Assembly (NCBI RefSeq): GCF_000471905.2
Contig: NW_006498122.1
Coordinates: 2,682,684 to 2,746,683 of the forward strand
DNA: 64,000 nt
Source of the DNA: Amborella trichopoda
Taxonomy: Eukaryota; Streptophyta; Magnoliopsida; Amborellales; Amborellaceae
Direction: 5' to 3'
Part shown: positions 34,112 through 44,477 of the stretch, in pieces
How positions within the stretch are numbered: position 1 is the stretch's first letter
Layout of the letters: each line of letters starts with the position of its first letter
The notes under the pieces: model-generated
Told to the model about the DNA's origin: nothing
The model's database searches: none
Seen by the model: only the letters and a program-made list of their open reading frames with translations
Program-made: the position numbers and the translations under genes

Positions 34112-34859
34112 GTAAAAGTATGGAAATTACTGTGCTTTTTTTTTCCCCAATTAAATGTTAGGTCCAGGGTTCGATGTCTGTGATTTTTGTATTTTTGGTG
34201 ATATTTGTTTTCTGTCAGTTTTGTTCATTGAAGCTTCACGCCATGGTCAATTTCTGAGATTTAATTTTGGGGTTTTATTTTGCATTTAGTTTTACTATTT
34301 TCTTGCAATTACAGTTTTATTTATTGTTTTGTATGTTTTATTTATGTGAAAATTTGCGACAGTGAATTTGCTTATTTTGTCTTGTTGGAATCAGCAATGT
34401 TTACTGATGATATGTCAACGATATCTATTCTAATTGGGGGAAGTTTTTGGCTGACAGTCATTATACTGAGTAGATTTAGGACTAGCAATCAATTTTAATC
34501 GGTAGTTTTAGGCGAACAATTAATCTTAGTAAGTTTAGATTAAAGTGTCTCAGCCTTTTTACATTCTTTTTCACGTGGCCAGTTGAATATTCAGTATTGT
34601 GCAATGTGCTTGTTGAATGCTTGTTTTCTGACATTTTTATCTTGGCTCTATTCATTAAAACATTATTCGAAGAAATTTTTTTATTTCTTTTTTTCTTCTC
34701 TTACTCTGATGGTTAACTGTTTAAATCGAAGGTCTTATGATCATGGTTTATTTGTGTGTTTTGCTTTAGTTCATTAAAGTGGCCCCCTTAGTACGAGTTT
34801 TCAAACAGAAATTCCCAGTCGATGTTACCTCCTGTGATGCGGCTGTCATTTCTCGGTGG

Positions 34860-35115
34860 TCATTATTTGTAACAGTGTTTAAAACAAGGACCAGTTCCCA
34901 AGCCCAAGTGAGGAAAATTGGCTTGGCCGAAGACTCATTCGAGTTCTTAAAGAAATGATATAGAATATTGGGAACTGGAAAGACTCGGCCGGTTCCCATG
35001 TTCTTGGTTCTTGACTTGGCAGCCCACTGAGTCTGAATGACTCGGGTGAGTGATTTCGAGTAGGACTCGCCGAGTTTTGGTTATTTGATTTTGATGATAT
35101 GTTTGGTCTCGTTTT
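34860..35115 (+). repeat. GACTCGG-rich repeat in RING-gene leader intron
   Basis: AACAGTGTTTAAAACAAGGA at the left, then several GACTCGG/GACTCGC words. A fragment of the same type, in reverse, lies at 52568-52628. Class unknown. Confidence 0.35.
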
Positions 35116-35408
35116 GGTGACCAATTTTTGGTGTTTGTAGTGATGGTTTATTGAGGTGATGGTTCATTGAGGTGTTCAGACTGTTGTTATGGGTACTGTA
35201 CCGTGGTTGCACAGGCTAAAAAACAAATATAGTACAAAATTAAAGAACTGTAAAAAATTACAGGAAAGCTAACTGGCCTCTTCAATGCATTTCTGCTTGG
35301 AGCAAATATGGCATAGGAATAAGAGAAATCATTCTTCTCTACTATGTATATAATTTATATATGCTGCACTTTCTTAGCGCTGATCTTGGAACACATCATT
35401 TCTTTCAG

Positions 35409-35462
35409 GGTCTTATGGCTTGATTGCCTGCTTTCATACTTTCTCCATTGCTCATCAAAAAG
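35409..35462 (+). other. Probable second 5'-UTR exon of the RING-H2 gene
   Basis: Acceptor TTTCTTTCAG at 35399-35408 and donor AAAAAG/GTATTT after 35462; the next acceptor GCTACAG ends at 35557, six bases before the ATG. No coding potential. Confidence 0.55.
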
Positions 35463-35563
35463 GTATTTCACGTACTAATCTTTCAATTGCAGTTTCTGAT
35501 CCTCTTTTATCTATTTCAATTGACTTTGTATTTTGTGCATTGCCATGCTTGCTACAGATTTGA

Positions 35564-37384
35564 ATGGACACAGGGCTGCCATGGGTTCCTCAAGAATCTT
35601 CTCAGCCACGTGAGCATGGAGAAGCCAGTGCTGGTCCTGTTCACCCATCTAATCAACCAGATGGGTGCTGCCAAATATGCAGACGTGTCTTCTCATCCGA
35701 TAACGAGATGGTACAGGGCTTTGAAGCACTATGTATATGCAATTCATGCAGAATCATGTTTCTTGATGATCTCAATACGACCACAAGGGACTCCCGCCGA
35801 AGAATACGCAGTAGAAATAGAGCTGGTTATATTGGAAGTTCAGAGTCTATCGATGACATCTTTTCACAAGAATTCTCACATTTAATTAACATGGCAAGGC
35901 AGACTCAGCATAACTTTATGGTTTCTGATCATGGGCTCCACCTGGATGTTGATGGTAACACCTTGCAACGAGACCCTAGTCCCTATTCTGCTCTTAGCTG
36001 GTGGCAAAGAAGGCGAAGGGCTTATTCTGATAATGAAAGTGAGGGTTTTGATAATGTGGAGTCCCTTTTTGGTGAGAGCGATACCAATGCCAGTTTCAGT
36101 GGGTATGGGGCTTTTCATGGGGAGAGTGATGGTGTATCATACAGTGCTTATGGGGCAAACTCAGATGCATCATTAGATGGGCAAAGCTTTGTTGATAGGG
36201 ACATGTTTCTCCACCATGACGGTAATAGTCCGGCAGAGAGCGATACCGACATTGACCCAATGCATGCAGGCCTGGACCAGTGGGATTCTAATGTGGAAGA
36301 TGAAGATGGTGAATGGGTAGAAGCAGATGGAGAGGAAGAGGCAGTTGAAACTACTGGACATGATGGTTGGGCTAGGGGTGCCTTAAGTGCTGATGAAGCT
36401 AATAATGGCTCTGGGGATTGGGAGCTTCGAATTCCTTCTCCACGAACTCGGTGGAGGATTCGCCAGAGACTAGAACTAGCAGATGGTATTAGATTGAATG
36501 TCCAACCCTATGTTCCTAACATTTCTCGATTTTTGGAGAGAAATGATATGCCAACTTATGTTGGGAATTCTGGAGATGATCTTGATTCAAGAAGCTTTGA
36601 AGAACTACTTGAGCACCTTGCTGAAACTGATAACTCTAGAAGGGGCGCACCTCCAGCCTCTGCATCTTTTGTTGGCAGTTTGCCTAAGGTAGTAATTGGT
36701 AAGGAGCATGAGAAGCACGGAAACTTGATATGTGCAGTATGTAAAGATCCTTTAACCAAAGACACTGAAGCAAATCAACTTCCCTGTTTGCACCTGTATC
36801 ATCCATTGTGCATATTGCCATGGTTGAATTCAAGGAACTCATGCCCCGTTTGTCGATATGAGCTTCCCACTGATGATGTGGAATATGAAGAAGGAAAGCA
36901 ATACAGTGGAATTGCAGTTCATGGGCTTCAACAACAGGGCCCGACTGAGGTTGGTCCATCCAATAGCTTGGATGAAACTGAGGGTGGAGAAAGTGGCAAT
37001 CTGCAGTTGGGTTTTCTTGACGGTGCTAGAATAGAAGATGCTCTGGAAATTTCAGATGTTGGCAATTTAGCTGATAGTGATGATAGGATTGAGAGGATGT
37101 CTTTGGGTATTGGCAATGTGGACCAAGGGCCTCTAATTAACACAGTTGATTCTATTAACCCTTCAACAAGGCAACGTGGAGCAAGGGGGGGATGGTTCTT
37201 TTTAGCAACTGCTCCTATTGTTAGCATTGTTGGTATTGTTCTTGTTTTGTGGTTTGGGAATCCTCTGACTGAGGGAAGGCTACTCAGGGGTGCTAGACAA
37301 CGAGACCTTAGGGAAACTTCTGGCAGCTCCTCGAGGGACGTGCATCATATGAATAGACCTAGGAGATGGTGGTCACTCTTCTGA
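35564..37384 (+). CDS. RING-H2 E3 ubiquitin ligase with C-terminal membrane segment
   Basis: An uninterrupted 606-residue reading frame. Near residues 390-430 lies a full RING-H2 finger: CAVC, 14 residues, C-L-H-L-Y-H-P-L-C, 10 residues, CPVC (C3H2C3 with correct spacing). RING-H2 fingers recruit E2 enzymes. A second cysteine cluster near the N-terminus (CCQICRRVF...CICNSC, residues 35-62) looks like a small zinc ribbon that might also bind zinc or substrate. The middle is acidic and Ser/Asp-rich. A hydrophobic stretch at about 542-566 (FFLATAPIVSIVGIVLVLWF) predicts one membrane span, with a short basic tail. An ATG start directly after an acceptor and no in-frame upstream extension support this start. 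Substrate unknown. Confidence 0.93.
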   Translation: MDTGLPWVPQESSQPREHGEASAGPVHPSNQPDGCCQICRRVFSSDNEMVQGFEALCICNSCRIMFLDDLNTTTRDSRRRIRSRNRAGYIGSSESIDDIFSQEFSHLINMARQTQHNFMVSDHGLHLDVDGNTLQRDPSPYSALSWWQRRRRAYSDNESEGFDNVESLFGESDTNASFSGYGAFHGESDGVSYSAYGANSDASLDGQSFVDRDMFLHHDGNSPAESDTDIDPMHAGLDQWDSNVEDEDGEWVEADGEEEAVETTGHDGWARGALSADEANNGSGDWELRIPSPRTRWRIRQRLELADGIRLNVQPYVPNISRFLERNDMPTYVGNSGDDLDSRSFEELLEHLAETDNSRRGAPPASASFVGSLPKVVIGKEHEKHGNLICAVCKDPLTKDTEANQLPCLHLYHPLCILPWLNSRNSCPVCRYELPTDDVEYEEGKQYSGIAVHGLQQQGPTEVGPSNSLDETEGGESGNLQLGFLDGARIEDALEISDVGNLADSDDRIERMSLGIGNVDQGPLINTVDSINPSTRQRGARGGWFFLATAPIVSIVGIVLVLWFGNPLTEGRLLRGARQRDLRETSGSSSRDVHHMNRPRRWWSLF

Positions 37385-38555
37385 GGAAAAAATTGATGTT
37401 CTAATTTATCGTATTGGGGTGTTGTAGTTTACCCTCTAGCAAATTTCTATGCTTCCATGTATCTCTTAGGAGAAACATGGGGATTTGCTTTTTTGCATGT
37501 GCGTGTTAATATATGTTGCAACCTGATTTTGATCAGGAAACTAGCTTTTGTATCCAGTGTACAAGAGTGAGTTGATTGTAATCAATTTTACTTGACCATA
37601 ATGGAAAGTTGCTTCAAATCTGTTTGCTTTCTTAGTTAACTTTGAGGCTGATGGCTTGTATTGAATCTTTTAGAGTTGGTGAGCATGTATTATTGGTGTT
37701 GCAGACTAAAACATTATTAATGTCAGTGAGACTGAGCCTGTGAAATGGATTTTCAATGGTATTTTCAGGATATGTGAGTATGACCTCTCAACATCTTTAT
37801 ATAAGGTTCAGGATACCAGATCCAGCAAGGCTAAATGGATTCAAGCTTTGAAGCTTCATAGATGAACATTTAGTTCTTCTCTGCTTAAGAGCTAGGGTTT
37901 GTTGTTGATTTGATTCTTGGCCTGTGGTGGATTCCTGGAAGATTTTCTGGTGCTGAACTTTATAACTCACATTATTATTGCATTTCAGGGTTGTGAATCC
38001 TTGTGACAGGTCGATGGCTTAGCAGCTCTTGTTGAATCATTGATATCAGAAGAATCCTCAACTGCTTGGGTTCTGTACTTCTCTTTATAGCATTGTGCTG
38101 TACTTTAGTCGGGTACGTTTCTCGATAATGTCCTTAAAATTTAATATTATATTCTTTCACTAACCTATCACACTTTTACATCCTCTTCCTATGTTTCTAA
38201 GCTGTCTTAGTTGAAAATATTAGAAGTCAGTTTTCTTCAAAAAGAAGGCAATAGTCAAAACTTATTGTTAATTTTGAAACATTTATAGCAGGCATCGTAT
38301 TACCAAGTGACTTGGATGGTGTCCTTTTTTGACATAAGTAAGAGAATTATAAGAATGAATAATCATGTTGTTGTGCTACTAGGTCATTGCTAGATCATGT
38401 GTTTATTACTCTGTTTGTTTTCGTTTTATCTTAATTTAGTTTTAAATATTCTCTTATTTTATTATTTGTATTCTTACATATTCTTACCCTAGGAGCTTTG
38501 CTGCATAGCATCTCCCTCTTATAGTTACCTTGTTAGTTTGTGTTTATCAATATAT
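37385..38555 (+). other. 3' flank of RING-H2 gene, no second gene seen
   Basis: Contains the 3' UTR; two CAG acceptor-like sites near 37770 and 37989 could belong to 3'-UTR splicing, but no coding exon was found. Confidence 0.5.
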
Positions 38556-38558
38556 ATT

Positions 38559-38949
38559 GGGTGTGGTTTGCATAAGGTTGCAACCTTAAACAATCCAATT
38601 AAGGTGCACATCTAAATTTTATTAAATGTAATTTTAATATAAAAAATTCTTAGGATGGCTTGAGAATCTATTTTTATCTCTAAGTATAAAATTTTAAACT
38701 CTCAAAACGGTTCAAATCAAGTAGATCTAAACACATGAAAATCTTGAAAATGGACAGTCCAGATAATGTGTTGCAAGATACACTATTTCACGGACTCGAA
38801 ATCTTTTTTTCTTTTCATATTCATACATCTCATTGTCGAGGTGATCAATTAGAGGATTTTCCAACGTCCAAACAACCTCTTATGATAGGTTGTTGAGGTG
38901 CATCTTTAATTATACATTTTAAGGTTGCAAAATTATATAAACTTTTTCC
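38559..38949 (-). mobile_element. MITE family 3b copy with intact palindrome
   Basis: Left GGGTGTGGTTTGCAT then the perfect palindrome AAGGTTGCAACCTT (38574-38587); right AAGGTTGCAAAATTATATAA then ACTTTTTCC. The core is that of family 3. Confidence 0.85.
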
Positions 38950-39417
38950 ATATATATTTGTGTCTATTTGAATACATGTAATGATTGAGCATTTTCGTCC
39001 CTAAGTTGTGGCACGTTATCTTTTAATAAAGTTAATCCCCTCTCAAAGTGACATGCCTCCCATCTTATTTCATTTCTTTCTATTTTAAAGCCTCCTTAAA
39101 ATATGCTTTCTAATATTGTCGTGTGACTTCCATTTTTCTCCTCCCACATCTCATGTTTTAAACAAATTGCAAAATTCCAACATTGTATCAGAGCAAGGTT
39201 TATTTTTCTAACAAGATTTAGGGAATAAGGTTCCTAGATTCCTCCCTAAATCGTGATAGTTTATTCATAGAATGGATGACTCAGATTTATTTCTCTCACC
39301 TCGTAGATTATCTAAAATCCTATTGGTCATGAACTCATGATGAGTCAATATTTTGGATGGGCCGCTAGGGCCTATATAAGGAGGGGATCCTCTGTCATCT
39401 TCTTCACCACATTCAAG

Positions 39418-39499
<82 letters not shown>

Positions 39500-39500
39500 G
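39418..39500. repeat. (CT)n microsatellite
   Basis: About 80 bp of almost pure CT. A TATA-like GGGCCTATATAAGG lies 40 bp upstream (39368-39381). Confidence 0.95.
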
Positions 39501-39589
39501 TACGTACGTACGTACGACGTACGTACGTACGTACGTACGTACGTACGTACGACGTACCGACGTACGAACGTAACGTAACGTAGTACGTA
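39498..39589. repeat. (ACGT)n tetranucleotide repeat
   Basis: TACG/ACGT tetranucleotides with frame slips, ending at the assembly gap. Confidence 0.9.
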
Positions 39590-39609
39590 NNNNNNNNNNN
39601 NNNNNNNNN
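39590..39609. other. Assembly gap (20 N)
   Basis: Twenty unknown bases between two low-complexity blocks. Confidence 1.
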
Positions 39610-39699
39610 AATTTAGTTAGTAGGTCGGGCCGTACGGTACGGTACGTACTAAGTAAGGGAGGGTACGTCCTCGTCGTCTACTTCTTCTCCTACCACTAC

Positions 39700-39704
39700 T
39701 ACTA

Positions 39705-39738
<34 letters not shown>
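39700..39738. repeat. (CT)n microsatellite after the gap
   Basis: CT run resembling the one before the gap; the two may be one locus broken by assembly. Confidence 0.9.
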
Positions 39739-39739
<1 letters not shown>

Positions 39740-39742
<3 letters not shown>

Positions 39743-40920
39743 CTCCATGGCCCACTCTCTCTATCTGTTTCTCTCTCTCTTCTCTAGTCACCAAAAGGTG
39801 GGACGCACCATCTTAGCCTATAGGGGTAGCACGCCACCCAAAAGATTATAGAGAGTGCATGCCCAGCCCACAGTAAGACCAAGGGTGGTGCCTTTTCAAT
39901 GCATGTTCTAAAGAGGTCTAAAAAGGGGTGTACAAACACCCAGTTCATTCTCTCCTACTTCCCCCTTACTTGCACCTCGCATTCCACCCTCTCTTCTCCT
40001 TTCCCCCCCTCCTTTACCCTTTAGGGGGCTGGGGGGAACTCTTCAAACACTCCCTAACGACACACCCCCTCCCACCCCTTTTTTTTCTTCCCTTTCCCCA
40101 GCACGCCCCAACATCCCTCTCTCTAATCACCCCTTCATCCCTAGATTTCTTCCCTTTCATGGTTCTCTCCATTACTTCCCCAACCACCTGGCCGGGCCTT
40201 CTGCCTTCTGCCTTCCCCGATCACTTCCTCACCTCCCCATAACACCATCCTCCTTAACCAAGACTTCTTCAACCTGCCCCCCTTAGTCGCTATCCCGGTT
40301 CCTCAACTCCTTGGTCTTGGCCCCTCTCCCACCTCGATACTTGCTACCAACCCAATGCTGACCCCACCTCCCACCCCTACCCCAAACCACTACCTCATTC
40401 ACTCAATCCCCTTCTTCACTTGGCCCTGTTACTCTCCACCGATGGACACGCCCTCCTATCTCTCGTAGAGAAGCCAACTTCTCCTCTCATCTTCGCTACA
40501 ACTCCTCTGACTCTCCACTCCGCCCCATCTTGGCATCCTCTTCATTGTCTTCTCCCCCGGTTGACTCTAACTTCATCACCGGCATATGTACAATGCTCAA
40601 TGCGACATCCAACAAGTCCTCAAGGTGATGGTGTTCCAGTATGACGGCAATGAAGCAGACATCGACGCCTTCCTCTAAGTGGATGCTAGAACCAGATTCA
40701 AAGTAATTAGAAAAGGCAAAAGGGAGCTTTCAAACCTCACCTTCGGCATCTATCACGGCTAGACCAAACCCTCTTCCTCACCTGCCTCTCTTACAAATTC
40801 AACCACCTTGGCTCAAAAGCTCCCTAGGCGCTTCTCTAGACACAACATCCCCCCCCCGCCACCTCCCCCCCCCTCCTCCTCCTCCTCCTTTTCAATCCCT
40901 CATGAAAATACTTATGTGGG
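39740..40920 (+). mobile_element. Putative LINE 5' region / decayed ORF1
   Basis: C-rich leader, then frames such as HALLSLVEKPTSPLIFATT and a stretch VMVFQYDGNEADIDAFL with in-frame stops. Position directly before the ORF2 remains of the LINE at 40925 suggests its 5' UTR and ORF1. No domain recognised with certainty. Confidence 0.4.
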
Positions 40921-42395
40921 GGATTCGGGGTCTGGGTGGTCCTCATAGATGCAATTTCTCATGAGCCTTTCGCCAAAAACTTTCCCCTTTGGTTCTCACG
41001 CCCATTGAAACCAAACAACCGCTCTCATCCCTCCGCCAAATCCATTGGGTTTGGGGATCTACGCCCTGTCAATGGGCTTTGGAAGCCAATGGGGTTTCAG
41101 AAGGGATTTGAATGATCTGGCATCCAACTACCCATGACCTCTCTTTGTAACAAATGGCGTCTTTCTTGGTAACTACCGCCCTTACTGGAATTTCTGATTT
41201 GTATGCCTTGGAAATTCACGGCTGTCTACTGTTCTAATTTAGATAGTTCCAAAGGCTTGCTCTGCGAAGAATTAGATGCCAGATCCTCCCTACCCCCTCA
41301 AGGTGTTGCGTATGAGGAGACTTTAATGTCACTAGGTGGTCTTTCGAGAAACTTAAGCTCCAGAGTCTCCTGAAGTATGCTTGACCTCTCGGATTTTATT
41401 TTCAGAAACAACGGATTCAACATTCCCTTCAAAGAGCAGTATACACTTGGTCTAACAACTCCACCCCCTCCCTTTCAAAACTAGATCGCTACCTTACTAG
41501 CCCTGATTGGGATGCTTCCTTCCTAGGCTCCCATGCCCTTGCTCTTCTCAAACCCACCTCCAACCATAAGCCCATCCTTCTCAATACTCAGCGAGCCTTG
41601 AGAGGGCCTATACCCTTTCGCTTTGAATAGCCTGGCTCAAAGAGCCAAACCTTCTCTCTGTAATCCCTACTTGGTGGGAGTCTTTCCCTGATCAGGCCCA
41701 AGGATGGGCAGGTTTTTGACTCCAACACAAATTGCAGCTCCTTAAAAAATTCCCTGAAAGATCGAAATTGGCACCTCCCTGGCAACTTCCAGGTTCAAAA
41801 AGAAGCCCTGCTTGGATCTATGCACAACTGGGACCTCATTGAGGATACTCGGGCTTTAAACTCCAATGAGAGTCTGGCTAGGTCTCAGCTCAAGCTTGAC
41901 TACCAACTTATCCTCCACAAGGAAGAAAATTGTTGGTTTCAACGCTCTAGGGTAAAGTGGCTGAAAGATTGGGACCTCGACACAATCTTCTTCCACAAAA
42001 TAGCAAACTGTAGGAGACGCGATAACACCATTACCCAAATCAAAGTAGGCGATATCGTTTTCGACTGACCCCTGCTAGTGGAAAAAGCCATCATTGACTT
42101 CTTTAAGCAGCTGTTTAATGCTCCCTTAGGACCTAAACTGAGGATGGCTGACCTTTCTTTCCAATCCAATCCCCCTAACCAAACCGTATGGCTGGAACAC
42201 CCTTTCTCTGAACAAGATATCCTCAAGGCTATTAAAGACCTTGTACATGATCGAGCCCTAGGTTGGATGGCTACCCAATAGCCCTTTTTAAAAGCTTCTG
42301 GGATTCTCTCTGTCCTGATATGCTCTCCTTCTTCAATGAATTCCACAAAAGAGTAGTCCACAAGTCCATGAATGCCACCTTCATTGCCTTGGTCC

Positions 42396-43880
42396 CCAAA
42401 GTGGAAGGGGCCGATGAACTCAAAGATTTAAGACCTATTAGCTTGATAGATAGCTTTTACAATATCCTCTCCAAGGTCCTTGCCTCTAGACTCAAAGAGG
42501 ACTTTGTCTAGGTCATCTCCCACCATCAAGGGGCCTTCGTCAAGGATCCCAGATTTTCGACAGAGCCCAAGTTGCCCACGAATGCACATTCAAGATTTCC
42601 TTCCAAAATTCCTAGCTTGATTATTAAACTCGATTGGGAAAAGGCCTACGACCATGTCGATTGGGCTATCCTTGATGAAACCCTCCTTAGGATGGGCTTT
42701 GGGAACCGATGGAAGACTTGGATCCGCAACTATATCTCTTACGGCTCGCCCAAAGGCTACTTCCCCTCCTCCAGAGGCCTCAGACAAGGGGCCCCACTAT
42801 ACTCATTCCTGTTTGCCATTGTTGCCGAAGTCTTAAGCAAATCTGTTGCTAGGATGTACCGACACGGCCTCTTAGAGGGCATCAATATCAGCTGCCAATG
42901 CCCAGAAATTTCTTACCTGCAATATGCCAACGATACCCACCTCTTTTGCGGAGCAATTGACCAACATGTCGACTCCTTCCTTCTCTTCTTAAAATGCTTT
43001 GAATTGGCCACGGGCATTAGGGTGAACATGGCCAAGTCCAAAATGATAGGAGTGTCCCTTGAGGCCCAAGCTATCCAGGACTGGGTCGACAGGTGGGCTT
43101 GCAATGTCAATACTATATCATCTACCTACCTGGGCTTACCCAAGTGGAAGGGGCCTATGAACTCAAAGATTTCAGACCTATTAGCTTGATAAATAGCTCT
43201 TACAATATCCTCTCCAAGGTCCTTGCCTCTAGGCTCAGAGAGGACTTTGGTTGGGTCATCTCCCCCCATCAAGGGGACTTCGTCAAGGATCCCAGATTCA
43301 TCACGAAGCCCAAGTGGCCCACGAATGCACATTCAAGATTTCTCTCCAAAATTCCTGGCTTGATTATTAAACTTGATTGGGGAAGGCCTACGACCATGTT
43401 GATTGGGCTATCCTTGATGAAACCCTCCTTAGGATGGGCTTCGGGAACCAATGGAGGACTTGGATCGTCAACTGTATCTCTTCCAGCTCGCCCCAAATGC
43501 TACTTTCCCTCTTGAGACCTTAGACAAGGGGACCCACTATACCCATTCCTGTTTTCCACTGTTGCCGAAGTCTTCAGTAAATCTGTTGCTAGGATGTACC
43601 AACACAGCCTCCTAGAGGGCTTCAATATCAGCAGCCAAGGCCCAGAAATTTCTCACCTGCAATATGCCAACGATACCTGCCTCTTTTGCGGAGCAATTGA
43701 CCAACAGGCCGACTCCTTCCTTCTCTTCTTAAAATTCTTTGAATTGGCCACGGGCTTTAAGGTGAACATTGCCAAGTCCAAAATGATAGGAGTGTCCCTT
43801 GAGGCCCAAACAATCCAGGACTTTGCCAATAGGTGGGGTTGTAAAGTCAGTACTATATCATCCACCCCCTCTGCATTGGT
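42396..43880 (+). repeat. 743-bp tandem duplication of the LINE A RT domain
   Basis: Unit 1 about 42396-43138, unit 2 about 43139-43880. Anchor words repeat with a constant offset: GTGGAAGGGGCC at 42401 and 43144, and AATATGCCAACGATACC in both. The two units differ by scattered substitutions and small indels, so the duplication is not recent. Confidence 0.93.
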
Positions 43881-44124
43881 AACCCAAACAAGACAATGGG
43901 GCCACATTATCTACAAATTCGGCCTCATGTTAGCCAGTTGGAAGGAAGATTGTTGGCGGGTAGAATTACCCTCATCAAAGCAACTCTGTTCAATGTTCCT
44001 TTTTTCAGGTGTCGCTCTTTCACATGCCTGCATCAGTGGTCTCCTAGCTCGAGCAACTTAAGAGAAACTTTTTCTGGTCAGGCAAGGGACACCAAAAAAT
44101 ACCATCTCATCTCTTGGGACAACC

Positions 44125-44477
44125 GTTTTTTTTTTAAATGTTAACTGTTATATATAGTAAAGGGTCCCAACAGGGTAAGATGGTAGAACCTAGCCACTGG
44201 AGGCTAGCAGAGGTACAAGGGGGAGAGAGGGAGAGGGGGGAGGAGAGTAGGCAGAATTAAAAGGCCATCTTTTAGATATTACATTGATGACAAGGCAACC
44301 AACAAAAAGAAACCCATCCAAAAATATAAGTAGTCCTTCACTAAGGGAGCCAATCTAAATCAAAGAACTCCTTACTGGTTGCTACTGCTTTGGCCAGGGT
44401 GTCTGCATCGTGTTTTGCTTCCCTCTAAGTGTGCTTCCAGAAGACCCGAATTTCCTTGCAAAGGAGAGATATTTTGC
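44125..44477 (-). mobile_element. Nested LINE 3' end insertion with 14-bp TSD
   Basis: Flanked by CTCTTGGGACAACC at 44111-44124 and 44478-44491. On the minus strand it reads REAKHDADTLAKAVATSKEF (RNase H C-terminus), a 3' UTR and a poly(A) tail next to GTTAAC. A 5'-truncated retroinsertion of about 350 bp inside LINE A. Confidence 0.9.

Noticed and set aside
34280-34498. 72-residue frame upstream of the RING gene
   Set aside because: Falls in an intron-like T-rich stretch between likely 5'-UTR exons; no similarity recognised.
37770-38110. Possible extra exons after the RING gene
   Set aside because: Acceptor-like sites without coding potential; may only be 3'-UTR splicing.
39928-40242. 104-residue Pro/Leu-rich frame as a gene
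   Set aside because: C-rich LINE leader; no domain, and it lies directly before LINE remains.
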